In this document: positions 6,894 through 8,745 of the stretch, one piece after another
How the letters are laid out: every line of letters begins with the position of its first letter
Numbering within the stretch: position 1 is the first letter of the stretch
Assembly: GCA_008501835.1 (NCBI GenBank)
Contig: QQUB01000923.1
Span: forward strand, 1 to 8,745
Direction of reading: 5' to 3'
From: Bacteroidota bacterium
GTDB lineage: Bacteria > Bacteroidota > Bacteroidia > Chitinophagales > Saprospiraceae
Length of the DNA stretch: 8,745 nt
Translations under genes and position numbers: made by a program
Notes under the pieces: generated by a model
Databases searched by the model: none
Told to the model about the DNA's origin: nothing
What the model saw: the letters and a program-made list of their open reading frames with translations, nothing else

Positions 6894-7631
6894 TTAAACC
6901 TCTGTCAGGATGGAAGTTTCTGTTTTTTTCCTGGACAAACGCAGCGGTAAAAAGGCCAGAAAGAATAAAACCAAACACAAAAGCTCACAAACCAACAAAT
7001 ACCACGGCCATGGTCCGAGATAATCCAAGAGTGATGCCGTTGGTGGTTTTGCAAGTACATAAACGTAATTTGAACCGATCAGGAGATTTACGATCGTTAT
7101 GAAAATAACATATCCCTGCAGTGCCACGAAGGCCCTCCAGAGACTTTTGATGGTAGGTCTCATATCAAAGACTGCCGTGGCGTATATGGTAAAGACCACC
7201 AGGCCTGCATGGACAAACCAATACTTGAAAAAGATAAAGTTGGGAAAACCGTTGAATAAATGCGGTGTAATGATGGCCTGAAGTGTTCCTGCTAAAATCC
7301 AGAAGTACAAAACTTCGTGGTACTTGTATTTAGGATTCCACATTAAAAACGGTAAGGAAATGGCGGTAATATTACAAATGTCCAGCGGCAGATCTGTTTT
7401 GTAATTAAAGTCTCCCAGCCAGGCCAGAATGATTACATACAGAACTGCCCAAACAGCAATGGTAACTGCCATGAATCTCAACAAAAACAATTGCTGCTGT
7501 TGGTTTAAAAAACGCTTGGCAAATATTGGCAATCCAATACTTGCAGCCACCATCAATAGCATAACGATCAGGTGCTGGTTCCCGAAAAGTGAGAAATTTT
7601 GGTTGTAGTCAAAAAAGGCAAATTGTTCCAT
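6894..7631 (-). CDS. TIGR02206/YwaF-family seven-helix membrane protein
   Basis: A 245-residue integral membrane protein with about seven hydrophobic helices (near 20-38, 49-70, 81-97, 106-122, 132-152, 166-186 and 205-229) and a short basic cytoplasmic tail. It carries the landmarks of the TIGR02206 (YwaF) family in order: LPLDICNI (81-88), the HEVLYFWILAGTLQAIITP block (105-123), GFPNF shortly after, a conserved His in WFVHAG, the N.L.G.NYVYV segment, and the late SLLDYLGPWPWYLL motif. The family's biochemical role is not established. The ATG at 7631 is the only start close to the family N-terminus. It diverges from the alpha/beta hydrolase at 7816 across a 184-nt interval containing an inverted repeat, which may control one or both genes. 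No motif suggests a link with the left-hand cassette. Confidence 0.88.
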   Translation of the reverse strand: MEQFAFFDYNQNFSLFGNQHLIVMLLMVAASIGLPIFAKRFLNQQQQLFLLRFMAVTIAVWAVLYVIILAWLGDFNYKTDLPLDICNITAISLPFLMWNPKYKYHEVLYFWILAGTLQAIITPHLFNGFPNFIFFKYWFVHAGLVVFTIYATAVFDMRPTIKSLWRAFVALQGYVIFITIVNLLIGSNYVYVLAKPPTASLLDYLGPWPWYLLVCELLCLVLFFLAFLPLRLSRKKTETSILTEV

Positions 7632-7701
7632 AACAAATAAGGGTGCATTGACGTGGCGGTGGAATTACATCCCCGAAATTGTGAAAAATATTTGTAAATT
7701 G

Positions 7702-7741
7702 AATTTTGGAATCATCAAAATTGCCGAATGATTCCAAAATT
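7702..7741. repeat. Perfect 14-bp inverted repeat in the divergent intergenic region
   Basis: AATTTTGGAATCAT (7702-7715) is repeated as its exact reverse complement ATGATTCCAAAATT (7728-7741), with a 12-nt spacer. It lies 71 nt upstream of the YwaF-type gene start and 75 nt upstream of the hydrolase start. Since it sits between two gene starts, a terminator role is unlikely; a binding site for a dimeric regulator, or a structured leader, is more plausible. The rest of 7632-7815 shows no gene and no full-consensus TAnnTTTG element on either strand. Confidence 0.7.
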
Positions 7742-7815
7742 TGGCATAATCCATCCTCAGATAGGACTTTTTTCCCGATCTGCCGTTTTTTATTTTTTTA
7801 CCTGCTGATATTCTC

Positions 7816-8745
7816 ATGAATACAAAATCTAAAGCCAGACTTAATTTTATATATGTTCTCTATTCAATCCTGGGGACTATGATAATACTGCTGCTCTTTA
7901 ATTACAAGAGTGACATACCTCCGGAAAAATTAAAGGAAAAATACTGCAATGAACATTCGCAATTCATTAAAATTGATGGTATGGATGTTCACTTTCGTGA
8001 TGAAGGCGCCGGAATGCCCTTCGTCCTCATCCATGGTACGGCAGCATCCCTGCACACCTGGGACGAGTGGGCTGAAAAATTGGTTGAAACCCACCGGGTA
8101 ATCCGAATGGACCTTCCTGCCTTTGGACTTACAGGCCCGCACTCTTCAAGAGATTATTCCATTGAAAGTTACACCATGTTCTTAAATCAGTTTTTAGATA
8201 GCCTGGATATTGATTCCTTTTATTTAGCAGGGAATTCTCTCGGAGGCAATATTGCCTGGAATTTCACAGCCGCCTATCCTGAAAAAGTAAAAAAACTCAT
8301 TCTCGTTGACGCCAGTGGATATCCCATGGAAGACGGGCATTCCTGGATTTTCACCCTGGCCAGAACTCCGGTCCTCAACCAAATAATGAAAAAGTTAACT
8401 CCCAGATTCTTTATCAGCAACAACCTGAGACAGGTTTATTATGACGACGAAAAAATTAAAGAGGAGGTAATTACCAGATACCATCAAATGGCTTTAAGAG
8501 CCGGAAACAGGCAGGCCTTTATTGACCGGGCAAAAACAGAATACGAGGACTTAAGTTCAAAAATCAAAACCATCCAAACCCCAACCTTAATACTATGGGG
8601 AGCTCACGATACCTGGGTGCCGGTAAACCATGCTCATAGGTTTAAAGAAGACCTTCCTGATTCGAAAATGGTTATCCTGGAAAACAGCGGCCACATTCCA
8701 ATGGAGGAAAATCCGGAAGAAAGCCTGCGCTCCGTTTTGGAATTT
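7816..8745 (+). CDS. Membrane-anchored alpha/beta hydrolase (3' end beyond window)
   Basis: The first 310 residues of an alpha/beta-hydrolase-fold protein, open to the right edge. Residues 9-28 form one hydrophobic N-terminal helix after a basic start (MNTKSKAR), so the enzyme is probably anchored with its catalytic domain outside the cytoplasmic membrane, though a signal peptide is possible. The hydrolase core begins near residue 50. It shows the oxyanion-hole motif HGTAAS (73-78), the strand DLPAFGLTG (99-107), and the nucleophile elbow GNSLGG with S141. The acid D265 is in LWGAHDTW and the general base H293 is in SGHIPMEENP, so the triad is complete; only a short C-terminal helix should be missing. 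The substrate is not deducible; the architecture resembles esterases, C-C hydrolases and dehalogenase-like enzymes. The ATG is the first in frame after a stop at 7762 and lacks a Shine-Dalgarno. Confidence 0.9.
   Translation, partial: MNTKSKARLNFIYVLYSILGTMIILLLFNYKSDIPPEKLKEKYCNEHSQFIKIDGMDVHFRDEGAGMPFVLIHGTAASLHTWDEWAEKLVETHRVIRMDLPAFGLTGPHSSRDYSIESYTMFLNQFLDSLDIDSFYLAGNSLGGNIAWNFTAAYPEKVKKLILVDASGYPMEDGHSWIFTLARTPVLNQIMKKLTPRFFISNNLRQVYYDDEKIKEEVITRYHQMALRAGNRQAFIDRAKTEYEDLSSKIKTIQTPTLILWGAHDTWVPVNHAHRFKEDLPDSKMVILENSGHIPMEENPEESLRSVLEF

Noticed and set aside
7099..7281. 60-residue plus-strand frame inside the YwaF-type gene
   Set aside because: Lies wholly within a well-supported membrane-protein gene on the opposite strand and resembles nothing.
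7930..8142. 70-residue minus-strand frame over the hydrolase gene
   Set aside because: Antisense shadow of the hydrolase region encoding the HGTAAS and DLPAFG motifs.

Overview
The window looks like a chromosomal segment of a Bacteroidota bacterium. It is AT-rich. None of the gene starts shows a Shine-Dalgarno sequence; starts follow A/T-rich stretches such as TTTAAAATG. The best protein matches (effector-associated domains, a TIGR02206/YwaF-type membrane protein, DUF4386) fit that phylum. No rRNA, tRNA, CRISPR array, transposase or integrase is visible. I made all domain calls by reading motifs; no database search was run.

Positions 2-5835 hold four tightly packed plus-strand genes that look like one operon. 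In order they are: (1) the C-terminal part of a SIR2-like protein ending in a small helical effector-associated domain (EAD11-like); (2) a 998-residue STAND NTPase (nSTAND1 type) with a helical/TPR-like middle and a C-terminal FHA phosphopeptide-binding domain; (3) a cytosolic trypsin-like serine protease with an N-terminal EAD related to the one on the SIR2 protein; (4) an aldo/keto reductase with an intact catalytic tetrad. Gaps are 17 nt, an 8-nt overlap, and 14 nt. The first three form a plausible NTP-dependent biological conflict (anti-phage/abortive) system. In this reading the STAND protein is the sensor switch, the protease and the SIR2 protein are brought together by their like EADs, and the SIR2 domain is the toxic output. 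The reductase is an unexpected fourth member and may be either a passenger or a component.

Positions 5836-5982 separate the convergent operon end from the next gene and contain a hairpin that may act as a terminator. Two minus-strand membrane-protein genes follow: a DUF4386 protein (5983-6717, start revised from an upstream TTG) and a seven-helix TIGR02206/YwaF-family protein (6894-7631). They are separated by 176 nt with a candidate Bacteroidota-type promoter element.

A 184-nt divergent intergenic region (7632-7815) contains a perfect 14-bp inverted repeat. It leads into a plus-strand, N-terminally membrane-anchored alpha/beta hydrolase (7816 onward) that runs off the right edge of the window with its catalytic triad already complete. 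This right half looks like ordinary genome. The left half is the accessory system of interest.
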